64,000 bases of DNA from JAVVEG01 sp041751425 (GCA_041751425.1 JBGSXL010000031.1:1-64000); one strand, 5' to 3'. Shown: positions 35,085 to 43,468, numbered from the stretch's first letter. The notes: generated from the letters alone by a model not told the origin. Program-made: numbers and translations.

Positions 35085-35306
35085 ATGAACCAAATGACAA
35101 CTATGAGCAGGAAAGAACGCAACCAACGGATCACCCACAACGCGATGGGAATCTCGCTTGGTGTTGGTCTGGTAGGCGGGATCGCCTACGGCCTGCTGGA
35201 CACCGGCAATCTGATGCCCTTCGACGCCGATATCAGTTTTCTCATTATAGGGATGGGTCTCACTTATATGATCGCCACTTTCGCTGGCGATAGGTACTAC
35301 CGATGA
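35085..35306 (+). CDS. Small two-helix membrane protein
   Basis: 73 residues with two membrane helices (MGISLGVGLVGGIAYGLLD and FLIIGMGLTYMIATFAG). ATG at 35085 has an AAACCGGAGA ribosome site. The stop overlaps the start of the XRE regulator as ATGA (35303-35306), so the two form a coupled pair. Small membrane proteins paired with YozG/cro-like XRE regulators are common. The function is unknown, and the membrane protein may modulate the regulator or be its target. Confidence 0.8.
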   Translation: MNQMTTMSRKERNQRITHNAMGISLGVGLVGGIAYGLLDTGNLMPFDADISFLIIGMGLTYMIATFAGDRYYR

Positions 35307-35497
35307 AGAATCGTCTGAAGGTACTGCGCGCCGAACGCGACTGGACTCAGGCCCAGCTTGCCGATGCACTGGATGTGTCGCGTCAGACTGTCAACGCTAT
35401 TGAAACCGGCAAGTTCGATCCAAGCTTACCGCTGGCCTTCAAAGCAGCGAGACTTTTCGGAATGCCTGTTGAGGATATCTTTCAGGATGAAGCGTAG
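35303..35497 (+). CDS. Small XRE-family transcriptional regulator
   Basis: 64 residues comprising only a Cro/CI-type helix-turn-helix: RLKVLRAERDWTQAQLADAL, DVSRQTVNAIETGKFDPSLP, LAFKAARLFGMPVEDIF. This is the minimal YozG/YgzD-like form without a ligand domain. It is translationally coupled to the two-helix membrane protein. It probably controls its own operon through the inverted half-sites upstream, which is inference. Confidence 0.9.
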   Translation: MKNRLKVLRAERDWTQAQLADALDVSRQTVNAIETGKFDPSLPLAFKAARLFGMPVEDIFQDEA

Positions 35498-35529
35498 CTG
35501 CAGCACGTTCGACAGCACTCGTTACGGTG

Positions 35530-35570
35530 CATAACTCAACTTGATTCTGTTAACTTAGTGTTGAGTTATG
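35530..35570. promoter_or_regulatory. 11-bp inverted repeat upstream of the carboxylesterase
   Basis: CATAACTCAAC (35530-35540) and GTTGAGTTATG (35560-35570) are perfect reverse complements with a 19-base AT-rich gap. There is no T-run, so an operator is more likely than a terminator. It lies 33 bases after the XRE stop and about 117 before the esterase start. Confidence 0.5.
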
Positions 35571-35686
35571 GACTGACCGAATTATTATGCATCCCCAATG
35601 TAGTAAATAGCTGGGTAGTAAATACAGGGAACAATCGGTTCAGTCTAACCTTCCCCCTCAATACAAACAAAAAAGGTAATCCAGTT

Positions 35687-37078
35687 ATGAAAACTTTTAG
35701 ATCTTTCCTGATTGGCACGCTGCTGATTACAGGAAATGCCGCAGCGCAAGTGGTCGATGGCTTCAACACGGTCAAGGTCACCATCGATTCGGGGGTATTG
35801 GTGGGACAGGCTGAAAATAACGTGCATGTCTTCCGTGGTGTACCTTTCGCCAAACCGCCTGTCGGTGACTTGCGCTGGCGTGCTCCGGTTGCACCCGACG
35901 GTTGGCCGGGTGAACGGTTGGCCCTCGCGCATGAGCCACCCTGCCCGCAGCCCGTAACGCTCGATGGCAGAACCAATGGCGGCGGCGTGTCCGGTGTGCA
36001 GTCCGAGGACTGTTTATACCTGACGGCTTACCTGCCTCCGAATGCCGATAACGCTCCGATCGTCCTCTGGTTCTACGGCGGTGCGGCGTTTTTGGGAGCC
36101 GGCCATCTGGGTTCCTATGATGGCACCTCCAATGCACAAAACGGGGTCATTACCATCGCGATCAACTATCGCCTGGGTTCCATGGCCAATTTCAATCACC
36201 CGGCCCTGACTGAAGTCGCGGGTTTCGACGAACCCCTGGGTAATTACGCATTAACCGATGCAGTTGCTGCTTTGCAGTGGATTCAGCGCAATGCCGAGGC
36301 CTTGGGTGGCGATTCCAATAATGTCACCATTGCCGGTCAATCCGCCGGTGGCGCCATGGTGGTTGAACTGCTTTCGATTCCGGCAGCAGAAGGCCTCTAT
36401 CACAAGGCCATCATTCAGTCTGGCGCTATCCTGCGTCAGGGCCAATCGCTTGCTGACGCTGAGCAGCGCGGCGTGCAGGCTGCCGCCGCACTGGGTCTGC
36501 CCGAGCGGGCAAGCGCAGATCAATTGCGTGCCGTCTCAGCACAATCGTTTGCCTACAACGAGGCCACACGTCGCGGGTTGGGAACAGTACTGGATGCGCG
36601 TTTTCGTCCGGTGTCTACACTGGCTGCCATGGAAGCCGGTAGTGAGATCGATGTCCCGGTCATGGTGGGTTCCAACACAGGAGAAGGCGGTTTCAACAGT
36701 GCGCGTCGCTTAGCGGGCTTTGCCGGTGACTCAGGGGCAGGTGCCTGGCTTTACAGCTTTGACTATGTGCCGAGCTTTCGTGAGGAGTGGACGAATGGCC
36801 CGATTCACTCGGCGGAGTTGATGTTTTCTTTCGATTCCATCGCTACGTCCGGATGGGCAATGGGACCCAATGGTAAGGCTAACGATGCCGACAGTGCGGT
36901 GGCCAAAATGGTCAGTTCCTGCTGGCTGGCGTTCTATAAGATGGATCCAGAGGCGAAGTCTTTGAACTGCGCAGGCAATGTTGAGTGGCCGGCATTTACC
37001 GAAGACTCTGACGCAGCGATTCAATTCGCTGACTCCGCCAGAGTCGTTAAATCTCAAGAGATACCCGATGGGCCTTAG
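35687..37078 (+). CDS. Exported type-B carboxylesterase with internal shortening
   Basis: 463 residues with a signal peptide (SFLIGTLLITGNAAAQ). Family motifs are VFRGVPFAKPPVGDLRWRAP, SEDCLYL (106-112), the nucleophile S219 in GQSAGGAM, E333 in SNTGEGGF and H374 in GPIHSAELMF. Only about 21 residues separate E333 from the AWLYSFDYV strand, where the family usually has a longer helical section, so about 60-70 residues appear to be missing while the triad is kept. ATG at 35687 is chosen because the upstream frame to 35558 lacks a signal peptide. Substrate unknown. Confidence 0.85.
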   Translation: MKTFRSFLIGTLLITGNAAAQVVDGFNTVKVTIDSGVLVGQAENNVHVFRGVPFAKPPVGDLRWRAPVAPDGWPGERLALAHEPPCPQPVTLDGRTNGGGVSGVQSEDCLYLTAYLPPNADNAPIVLWFYGGAAFLGAGHLGSYDGTSNAQNGVITIAINYRLGSMANFNHPALTEVAGFDEPLGNYALTDAVAALQWIQRNAEALGGDSNNVTIAGQSAGGAMVVELLSIPAAEGLYHKAIIQSGAILRQGQSLADAEQRGVQAAAALGLPERASADQLRAVSAQSFAYNEATRRGLGTVLDARFRPVSTLAAMEAGSEIDVPVMVGSNTGEGGFNSARRLAGFAGDSGAGAWLYSFDYVPSFREEWTNGPIHSAELMFSFDSIATSGWAMGPNGKANDADSAVAKMVSSCWLAFYKMDPEAKSLNCAGNVEWPAFTEDSDAAIQFADSARVVKSQEIPDGP

Positions 37079-37130
37079 GCCCGGACGTGGCTTTTGGATG
37101 GATGGCGGGTAACTAAGTAGACCTGTTTTA

Positions 37131-38387
37131 TTACAGATTACTCAACTCAATCCGCTCGACATCTGTCATCTGTCCATAGCTGGAAGTTATAACACGCTCG
37201 CCGGCCTGCAGCCCTTCCCGTACTTCGATGAAGCGGTTGTTACGCCGGCCGGTTGAGATGTCCCGGCGTGTTGCATAGCGTTGATCTGCATCCAGCACGA
37301 ACACCCAGTTTCCACCCGTGTCCTGCACAAATCCTCCCAGTGGCAGCAGTGTGCTTTCCGCCGGATTACCCAAGGTCAACTCCAGTTGTAGCGTCTGACC
37401 TCGGCGCACATTGTCCGGCATACCCCCATCGAACTCCAGGTCAACGGCGAAAGTCCCTTGCGTAATTTCCGGATACACCTTGGTTACAGTAGCTTGTAAC
37501 TGTTGTCCACTCAGCGTGAATCTGGCGGACTGACCCGGTGCTACACGGGTCACGTAGAACTCATCTACCTGAGCCTGTATTCTGAACTCATCCACAACAT
37601 CTATCTGGCCCAACCGCTGACCGCGACTCTTGCTTTCACCAATTTCCACCGGCAGCGAAGTCAGTTGACCTGAAACCGGCGCTCGCACCAGTAGGTTCTC
37701 GAAAGAACTCATCGCCAGCTCCAGATTCTCCTCCAGTTTCAGTATCTGGCCTTCTATCTGCTGCATACGTTCTACACGTATGCGCTCTTCGAGCTCCTGA
37801 CGCGTTTTCGTATTGACACGCACCTGGCGCTGATACGCCAATTCATCGGCAACGGCTTCAAAGTCTTCCCGGGAAATCATATTGTTTGCGCGCAATTCCT
37901 CCATCCTTGACTTCTGCCGTTCCAAAACTTTGATGCGGTATTCAATATCGATCAGCGCGCGCTCTGTCATCAGCTGCGTATTCTCCAGACCGTTGGCAAT
38001 ATTGTTCAGGTTGTTCAATTGCTCGGTAGTCTGCGTATCATTATTGGCCACACGCAATTGCAAATCGCTGTTGCTCAATTGCAGAAGCGGCTGCCCGGCT
38101 TCTACGAAACTGCCTTCCTCCACTAACACTTTCTCAATCACGCCACCATCAACGGCGTCAAGAAACACACTGTTGATTGGCAGGATAGTGCCTCTGATTG
38201 GCGTGACGTCTTCGAAGGCACCAACGGTCACCTCAGAAATAATCAGCTGTGATGCATCCGCGCGATAGGTCCGAATGGAGGCATCGCTGAGCATGGCCTG
38301 GCCGAACCACAGGACTCCTGCTATAGCGAGCACTCCTAGTGCCCACTGCCACAGCGGGCGTTGTTTCTTTTCTATCTTTCTGTCCAT
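37131..38387 (-). CDS. HlyD/MacA-like periplasmic adaptor
   Basis: 418 residues. A single N-terminal membrane helix (LWQWALGVLAIAGVLWFGQA) is followed by a lipoyl half-domain, a long alpha-helical hairpin (about 105-215, rich in Glu, Gln, Leu and Arg), a second lipoyl half (LVRAPVSGQLTSLPVEIGES) and beta-barrel text (VDEFRIQAQVDEFYVTRVAP, DVERIELSNL at the end). This is the adaptor of a tripartite or MacAB-like transporter. It follows the ATPase gene by eight bases in the same operon. The permease gene lies 2.4 kb downstream, beyond the esterase and XRE insert. Confidence 0.92.
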   Translation of the reverse strand: MDRKIEKKQRPLWQWALGVLAIAGVLWFGQAMLSDASIRTYRADASQLIISEVTVGAFEDVTPIRGTILPINSVFLDAVDGGVIEKVLVEEGSFVEAGQPLLQLSNSDLQLRVANNDTQTTEQLNNLNNIANGLENTQLMTERALIDIEYRIKVLERQKSRMEELRANNMISREDFEAVADELAYQRQVRVNTKTRQELEERIRVERMQQIEGQILKLEENLELAMSSFENLLVRAPVSGQLTSLPVEIGESKSRGQRLGQIDVVDEFRIQAQVDEFYVTRVAPGQSARFTLSGQQLQATVTKVYPEITQGTFAVDLEFDGGMPDNVRRGQTLQLELTLGNPAESTLLPLGGFVQDTGGNWVFVLDADQRYATRRDISTGRRNNRFIEVREGLQAGERVITSSYGQMTDVERIELSNL

Positions 38388-38395
38388 CGTTAATC

Positions 38396-39091
38396 CTATA
38401 CCATCATCTCGACAGCGTTATCTATTTCGCTGACGATTCTACCATCCAATACCCGTACAATGCGCTTGCCAACTGCAGCATCCTCAGGCGAGTGCGTTAC
38501 CATCACGATCGTCGTGCCTTCATCGTTCAGCGCGCTGAGTATCTTCATAACTTCGGCACCATGTTCACTATCCAGGTTACCGGTTGGTTCATCCGCCAGA
38601 ATCAGATTGGGCTGGTTGACTATAGCACGCGCCACTGCGACACGCTGTTGCTGACCGCCGGAAAGTTGCTGCGGAAAATGTTTCATGCGATGCGCCATGT
38701 TCATTTTTTCCAATACAGCCTCTACTCTTTTTGCACGTTCTGCAGCCGGAGTCTTTGTATAGATCAACGGTAACTCGACGTTCTCATAGACAGTCAATTC
38801 ATCAATCAGGTTGAAGCTCTGAAAGACGAAACCAATATTCTGCTTGCGCAACATCGCGCGCTGTCGCTCTGAGTAGGCAGCAACTTCTTCCCCCATGAAC
38901 CAGTACTTGCCGCCATCCGGATTGTCGATCAGGCCCAGAATGTGCAGCAGTGTAGATTTACCGCAGCCAGAAGGCCCCATGATGGAAGTAAACTCGCCTT
39001 CTGCGATGGTCAGGTTTATTTCATCGAGTGCTGTGGTCTCCACCTCAGTGGTACGGAACAGCTTGTTGAGTCCTTCAGTTTTTATGATCAT
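38396..39091 (-). CDS. LolD/MacB-type ABC transporter ATPase
   Basis: 231 residues, a stand-alone ATPase of the MacB/LolD class. Walker A is GPSGCGKST (39-47), the signature is LSGGQQQRVAVARA, Walker B is LILADEPTGNLDS and the H-loop is VMVTHSPE. The family-typical GLIDNPDGGKYWFMGEEV and FQSFNLIDELTVYENVELPL segments are present. It heads the ATPase-adaptor operon. A -24/-12 promoter at 39181-39198 lies about 90 bases upstream. It is expected to energise the FtsX-type permease encoded at 32350-34758. Confidence 0.94.
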   Translation of the reverse strand: MIIKTEGLNKLFRTTEVETTALDEINLTIAEGEFTSIMGPSGCGKSTLLHILGLIDNPDGGKYWFMGEEVAAYSERQRAMLRKQNIGFVFQSFNLIDELTVYENVELPLIYTKTPAAERAKRVEAVLEKMNMAHRMKHFPQQLSGGQQQRVAVARAIVNQPNLILADEPTGNLDSEHGAEVMKILSALNDEGTTIVMVTHSPEDAAVGKRIVRVLDGRIVSEIDNAVEMMV

Positions 39092-39180
39092 GTGTGATTC
39101 CTTATTCTCTATCCGTTTTGATGATGAGGCCCGCTATCCATCTTGCTAAACCCATCTGTTTCGAGATGCTCATCATAACC

Positions 39181-39198
39181 AAGCAATTCGCAGGCCAA
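39181..39198 (-). promoter_or_regulatory. Sigma-54 (-24/-12) promoter for the ATPase-adaptor operon
   Basis: On the minus strand the site reads TTGGCCTGCGAATTGCTT, with GG (39196-39195) and GC (39184-39183) exactly 10 bases apart and both core tetranucleotides TGGC and TTGC intact. Transcription would start near 39171, leaving a leader of about 80 bases before the ATG at 39091. Confidence 0.8.
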
Positions 39199-39259
39199 CC
39201 GGTAATTTACTGTTTTCCAAAGACTTACACAAAAAGCCCAACCTCAACAGCCCTAAAAT

Positions 39260-39274
39260 GGTCCATTCTGAAAC
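39260..39274. promoter_or_regulatory. Response-regulator dyad A (upstream activating site)
   Basis: GGTCCATTCTGAAAC matches GTTCCA-N3-TGGAAC at 10 of 12 arm positions. Its centre is about 71 bases upstream of the -24 element of the ATPase operon promoter. Confidence 0.68.
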
Positions 39275-39282
39275 AGCTTGTT

Positions 39283-39297
39283 GTTCCAAATCCGAAC
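39283..39297. promoter_or_regulatory. Response-regulator dyad B (upstream activating site)
   Basis: GTTCCAAATCCGAAC matches the dyad at 10 of 12 arm positions, and its centre is 23 bases from dyad A. Confidence 0.68.
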
Positions 39298-39320
39298 ATT
39301 AAAAACATCAACAATTGAAC

Positions 39321-39335
39321 GTTCCATTGTGGAAC
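39321..39335. promoter_or_regulatory. Response-regulator dyad C, perfect copy
   Basis: GTTCCATTGTGGAAC is a perfect 6-3-6 inverted repeat. It lies 38 bases beyond dyad B and about 36 bases before the regulator's ATG, so it may also serve autoregulation of the regulator-kinase operon. Confidence 0.75.
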
Positions 39336-39370
39336 AAGCTGCGATAGCATTGGCCACATACTTTACACCA

Positions 39371-40771
39371 ATGGCTCCAAACATGAATGCAAAAACTCGC
39401 GGACATATTTTAATTGTCGACGATGACCGGGACGTCCTGCTCAGCGCGCAGATGATACTGAAACGCGAGTTTGCAGAGGTCCGCAAGTTATCGAATCCTT
39501 CGGAGCTCGGTCAGGAGTTGTCTGCCAGCACACCGGATCTGGTATTGCTGGACATGAACTTTACCCGCGGCATCACCAGTGGTGAAGAAGGTTTGTTCTG
39601 GCTGAAGAAGATTCTGCAGATCGATCCCACCATTCAGGTTGTCATGTCTACCGCATACGGCGATATCGATCTCGCAGTAAAAGCTATCAAGCAGGGAGCG
39701 GCGGATTTTGTGCAGAAGCCCTGGATCAATGAAAAACTGATCGCGACACTGCACACCTGCCTGCGCCTGGGTGAGTCCCATCGCAAACTTGAAAAAATGC
39801 ATTCAACGCAGCAAGGGTTGGCAGAAGAGCTCAATCGCTCACAGACGCCGTTGGTGGGTATTTCTGAAAGTTTTCAGGCAATTCTTGCCTTGCTGGACAA
39901 GGTGGCGGTTACCGACGCCAATGTGCTGATCACCGGAGAGAATGGCACCGGCAAAGACGTAATTGCCCGCACGTTGCACAGTAAGTCCCGTCGCGCTCAG
40001 GGTCCATTGATTTGCGTAGATGTGGGCGCTGTCCCTTCCGCTCTTTTTGAATCGGAGATGTTCGGGCACATGAAAGGTAGTTTCACAGACGCACGCGAAA
40101 ACCGCGTCGGTAAATTTGAGTTGGCAACAGGAGGCTCCCTGTTTCTGGATGAAATTGGAAACATGGATCAAAACACGCAGGCCAAGCTGTTGCGAGCACT
40201 TGAATCCCAAACTGTTACACCGGTGGGTGGCAGCAAATCCATCACTACCGATGTTCGTCTGATTTGTGCCACCAACATGTCTCTTGCAGAACTTTCTAAT
40301 CCAGAGCGCTTCCGCCGCGACTTGCTTTACCGTATCAATACCATAGAGATTCGGTTACCTCCGTTGCGCGAACGCAGCGCAGATATCCCGGCTCTTGTTG
40401 CGCATTATCGCGACATCTTTGCGCAGAAATACAATAGACCCGATGTCAACATTCCCACCTCTACGCTTAAAAAACTGCAAGCTTATGATTGGCCTGGAAA
40501 CGTGCGTGAACTGAAACACGCCGTAGAGCGTGCAATTATTATTTCAGCAAACTCTCAGCTAAGTGTTGAAGATTTTCTGATCGGGTCGCGCTTGCCGGAG
40601 GAGAAAACCAACGCCACTCTTAATCTGGCTGAGTTGGAGAAAGACGCTATTCGCACTGCCATTCGGCACCACAACGGCAACCTGACGCAGGTAGCAAAGG
40701 CATTGGGACTTGGCCGCACTACGCTGTATCGCAAGATGGAAAAATATGAACTCACGGACCTTCAGGCTTAG
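39371..40771 (+). CDS. Sigma-54-dependent response regulator (NtrC class)
   Basis: 466 residues. The receiver domain holds ILIVDDDRDV with the acidic pocket, and the phospho-acceptor Asp is in LVLLDMNF. The AAA+ domain has GENGTGKD, ESEMFGHMKGSFTDA and LFLDEIGNMDQ. The sigma-54 contact loop reads GSFTDA instead of the classical GAFTGA. A Fis-type helix-turn-helix ends the protein (NGNLTQVAKALGLGRTTLYR). The start is uncertain between ATGs at 39371 and 39383; neither has a good ribosome site. The kinase gene overlaps its 3' end by 26 bases. It is the obvious activator of the two sigma-54 promoters found nearby. Confidence 0.93.
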   Translation: MAPNMNAKTRGHILIVDDDRDVLLSAQMILKREFAEVRKLSNPSELGQELSASTPDLVLLDMNFTRGITSGEEGLFWLKKILQIDPTIQVVMSTAYGDIDLAVKAIKQGAADFVQKPWINEKLIATLHTCLRLGESHRKLEKMHSTQQGLAEELNRSQTPLVGISESFQAILALLDKVAVTDANVLITGENGTGKDVIARTLHSKSRRAQGPLICVDVGAVPSALFESEMFGHMKGSFTDARENRVGKFELATGGSLFLDEIGNMDQNTQAKLLRALESQTVTPVGGSKSITTDVRLICATNMSLAELSNPERFRRDLLYRINTIEIRLPPLRERSADIPALVAHYRDIFAQKYNRPDVNIPTSTLKKLQAYDWPGNVRELKHAVERAIIISANSQLSVEDFLIGSRLPEEKTNATLNLAELEKDAIRTAIRHHNGNLTQVAKALGLGRTTLYRKMEKYELTDLQA

Positions 40772-42125
40772 CGGCCATCGCGGCGAAGCGCTGCTGTGCG
40801 TATTCGCACTGGTCGTGGCTATCTTCGTGCTCTGCTACAGCCTGCTGCGCACAGAATGGGTAGGTACACCGATTCTGTGCATTACAGCCATCGTTCTTTT
40901 TACGCTCAAGCTTATTCATATGACTGAGCGCAGCAATGAGAACTTTGCGCAATTCATCAGCAATGTTTCGCATGATGATTTTTCGAGTACTACTGCACAT
41001 CATGGCGCCGAAACTTCGACCCATCTGTTTCTCCAGGCACAGAAAGCACTGCTGGAAAAATTCCGCAAACTGAAAGCTGACCGTTCCGCGCAGCACGAGT
41101 ACCTGCAACTTGTGGTTGAGCATGTAGATACCGCACTGATTTGCTTTGATGAAACGGGTAGCGTCACAATTGTTAACAAAGCCGCGAAAGATCTACTGCG
41201 GACGCCTTACATCACTAATATTGCGCGCATAGAATCAGTGAGTGAAGCGCTGGCCGATACGCTGCGCATGTTGCGGGCGGGGGAGAAGCGCGTAGTAAAA
41301 CTGCATATTGGTTCGGAACCCGTGCAGCTTATTCTTGCAGCAACAGAATTTCGGCTTTTGGGTAGCGAACAGAAACTGGTGTCGATTCAGAATATCCAAT
41401 CTGCGCTGGATGAAAAAGAAATAGAGAGCTGGCAGAAACTGATCAGAGTATTAACTCACGAGATCATGAATTCCATGACGCCCATTGTATCTCTCAGCAG
41501 CCACTTGGAAACACTGACGAAGGGCCATGCAACAACTGGCAGCGCTGTAGAGGTTGACGTTGAAGATCACCGCGACATCGTGCAGGGCATCGCTTCTATC
41601 GCCTCACGAAGCCAGGGGTTGTTACGATTTGTTGAAGCCTATCGTTCGTTGAGCAATCTGCCCAGACCAGTCATTGCTGTTGTTGAGATCGATGCGCTTT
41701 TCCGGCGGCTTTCCGTTCTGCTGGATGAACGTTTCAACAGCGCGGAGATCCACTTTCATCATTCAGTGAAACCGGTACAGTTACATGTTCTGGCAGATAT
41801 TAATCTTATAGAGCAAATTCTGTTGAACCTTCTGAGTAACGCCGTTGATGCAGTGCGGGGACATCCTGATGCTCAGATACAGTTGCTTGCATTTCGTCAG
41901 GAATCGTCCGGTCGAGTTGTGATGCAGGTTCGCGATAATGGTGTTGGCATAAGTAGCGATAAAATCGACGATATCTTCACCCCTTTCTTCACTACCAAGG
42001 AGGAAGGTACGGGCGTAGGGCTCAGCCTGTCACGCCAGTTGGCTCGTCTGAATAACGCAACGCTTTCAGTAAGCAGTATCGAGAACAAGGGGAGTACGTT
42101 GCAACTGCTTTTCCTGGAAAAATAA
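40746..42125 (+). CDS. NtrY/NtrB-like sensor histidine kinase
   Basis: 459 residues. Two N-terminal membrane helices (LLCVFALVVAIFVLCYSLLR, PILCITAIVLFTLKLI) with only a short loop between them leave almost no periplasmic sensor, so it may sense within the membrane or cytoplasm. A PAS-like section (ALICFDETGSVTIVNKAA) follows. The H-box is RVLTHEIMNSMTP, then NLLSNAVDAV (N-box), VRDNGVGISSD (G1) and FTPFFTTKEEGTGVGLSLSR (F/G2). ATG at 40746 overlaps the regulator gene by 26 bases. It should phosphorylate the preceding response regulator. Confidence 0.92.
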   Translation: MNSRTFRLSGHRGEALLCVFALVVAIFVLCYSLLRTEWVGTPILCITAIVLFTLKLIHMTERSNENFAQFISNVSHDDFSSTTAHHGAETSTHLFLQAQKALLEKFRKLKADRSAQHEYLQLVVEHVDTALICFDETGSVTIVNKAAKDLLRTPYITNIARIESVSEALADTLRMLRAGEKRVVKLHIGSEPVQLILAATEFRLLGSEQKLVSIQNIQSALDEKEIESWQKLIRVLTHEIMNSMTPIVSLSSHLETLTKGHATTGSAVEVDVEDHRDIVQGIASIASRSQGLLRFVEAYRSLSNLPRPVIAVVEIDALFRRLSVLLDERFNSAEIHFHHSVKPVQLHVLADINLIEQILLNLLSNAVDAVRGHPDAQIQLLAFRQESSGRVVMQVRDNGVGISSDKIDDIFTPFFTTKEEGTGVGLSLSRQLARLNNATLSVSSIENKGSTLQLLFLEK

Positions 42126-42138
42126 TGTGCCCCTTTAT

Positions 42139-42732
42139 TTAAACCAGAGCGTACAACAGCATCGTGACAATCGATGCCGAGAAGGCCAGCGCAATCAGCG
42201 CCAGCACTCCGTCCCGTGCAATCAGCGCGAGCCCGAAACCTGTCAGAGCAGCACCTGCAAGATTGGCGCTGAATGGCACCACCTCCATCACTGGCATCGT
42301 GAATGCGATGCACAGACAAAGCAGCGCTATGAAATTGGTCATCCTGCCTTCTACCAGAATACTCAGGCGCGGCTGCAACAGGCGATCGACGAACTCGGCA
42401 GGCTTCTTCATCCATGCCACCGCCTTGTGCAGCTTTTCCTCCTCGACGGAGCGACTCAGCAGAAATTCCGGCAGCCACACATGTTTGCGACCCACCAGCA
42501 GTTGCCCCACTATCAATAAAAGGAAAACTCCGATCAAGGTCGGCACACCTGGGATATCACCAATGAGTGGAGCCAGCGTGAATATCCCGGCAATCAGAAT
42601 TACCGGACCGAACGATCTGGACCCCACCGTATCCATGATCTCGCCCCATGAAACCTGGCCGTCCTCGTAGTCTGCCTCATCCAACAGTTCGAGCAATTGT
42701 CCCAGATTGGAAGGTTTTTGCTGAGTGTTCAT
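42139..42732 (-). CDS. ExoD-like exopolysaccharide synthesis protein
   Basis: 197 residues of the ExoD family. The N-terminus has LLELLDEADYEDGQVSWGEI, followed by the membrane-embedded GSRSFGPVILIAGIFTLAPL and GDIPGVPTLIGVFLLLIVGQ and several further helices to the C-terminus. ExoD was named for an effect on exopolysaccharide and alkali tolerance in rhizobia; its biochemistry is unknown. ATG at 42732 begins the conserved part; the frame to 42825 is not supported. It ends 13 bases from the convergent kinase gene. Confidence 0.87.
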   Translation of the reverse strand: MNTQQKPSNLGQLLELLDEADYEDGQVSWGEIMDTVGSRSFGPVILIAGIFTLAPLIGDIPGVPTLIGVFLLLIVGQLLVGRKHVWLPEFLLSRSVEEEKLHKAVAWMKKPAEFVDRLLQPRLSILVEGRMTNFIALLCLCIAFTMPVMEVVPFSANLAGAALTGFGLALIARDGVLALIALAFSASIVTMLLYALV

Positions 42733-42880
42733 GCCTGCATTTAAACATTTATTCACGTAAATGTAAGAGCGGGATAGCGCAGAGGCAGAACGTTCAGTGC
42801 ATACCTTGGTTTCTGCAGTTTCCACCGTCTGATCAACCCGGCTCAGTCACAGCCATCGGAATAAATGAAATAGTTGATTA

Positions 42881-43468
42881 TCAAGGAACAAATATCTCCC
42901 TGCTGTACCATGGAATAGCCGTCACACCAGTGAGCACTTCCGTGCCATCAAAAATACGCGAAAACAGCGGACCGGTAGGAATAAACGACACCTCTTCCAG
43001 CCGACTATCGGGATCAGCAGGTGTACCCAGAGCATCGGATGCCTGATCAATGCGATAAGTCCGCGTGTACTCCGGGCGACTCCCGGACCGAATAACGACG
43101 CTGGATTGCCGCCTGACAGACATCACCATGTAGCGGCTTGACCCTGAACGCACTGGCTGACCTTGCGGATCCAGCACCAGAAGACGATCCATGAACGTCA
43201 GTGACAGATTCACCATATCGGGTGCACCAGCAATAGGATTGACACGCCACCCGTCTGGAAGCAATGAGCCAATCGCCGCCTCATTGACACGGAAACCTAA
43301 TGAAGTGCGTACTTCGGTGCTCCATTCGACGTAATCCTGCCCTGTAGCGTCTACAGGCCAGATCAGGCTGACACAGGTCAACAGCAGCGCACACAACAGG
43401 TTGACGGAACCAGCATTGGGGGAACGCGGGTGTGCAGACCGCTGGCACGTAGAAAATGGTGGCTTCAT
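42881..43468 (-). CDS. Secreted protein of unknown function
   Basis: 195 residues. A signal peptide (NLLCALLLTCVSLIWPVDAT) follows a basic N-terminus (MKPPFSTCQRSAHPRSP). The mature part has SLGFRVNEAAIGSLLPDGWR, FMDRLLVLDPQGQ and GPLFSRIFDGTEVLTGV, and I do not recognise it. ATG at 43468 has an AAAGGAGGG ribosome site, so the longer frame to 43756, which runs into the divergent ECF sigma gene, is rejected. The divergent arrangement with the sigma operon suggests it could belong to that regulon, which is inference. Confidence 0.75.
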   Translation of the reverse strand: MKPPFSTCQRSAHPRSPNAGSVNLLCALLLTCVSLIWPVDATGQDYVEWSTEVRTSLGFRVNEAAIGSLLPDGWRVNPIAGAPDMVNLSLTFMDRLLVLDPQGQPVRSGSSRYMVMSVRRQSSVVIRSGSRPEYTRTYRIDQASDALGTPADPDSRLEEVSFIPTGPLFSRIFDGTEVLTGVTAIPWYSREIFVP

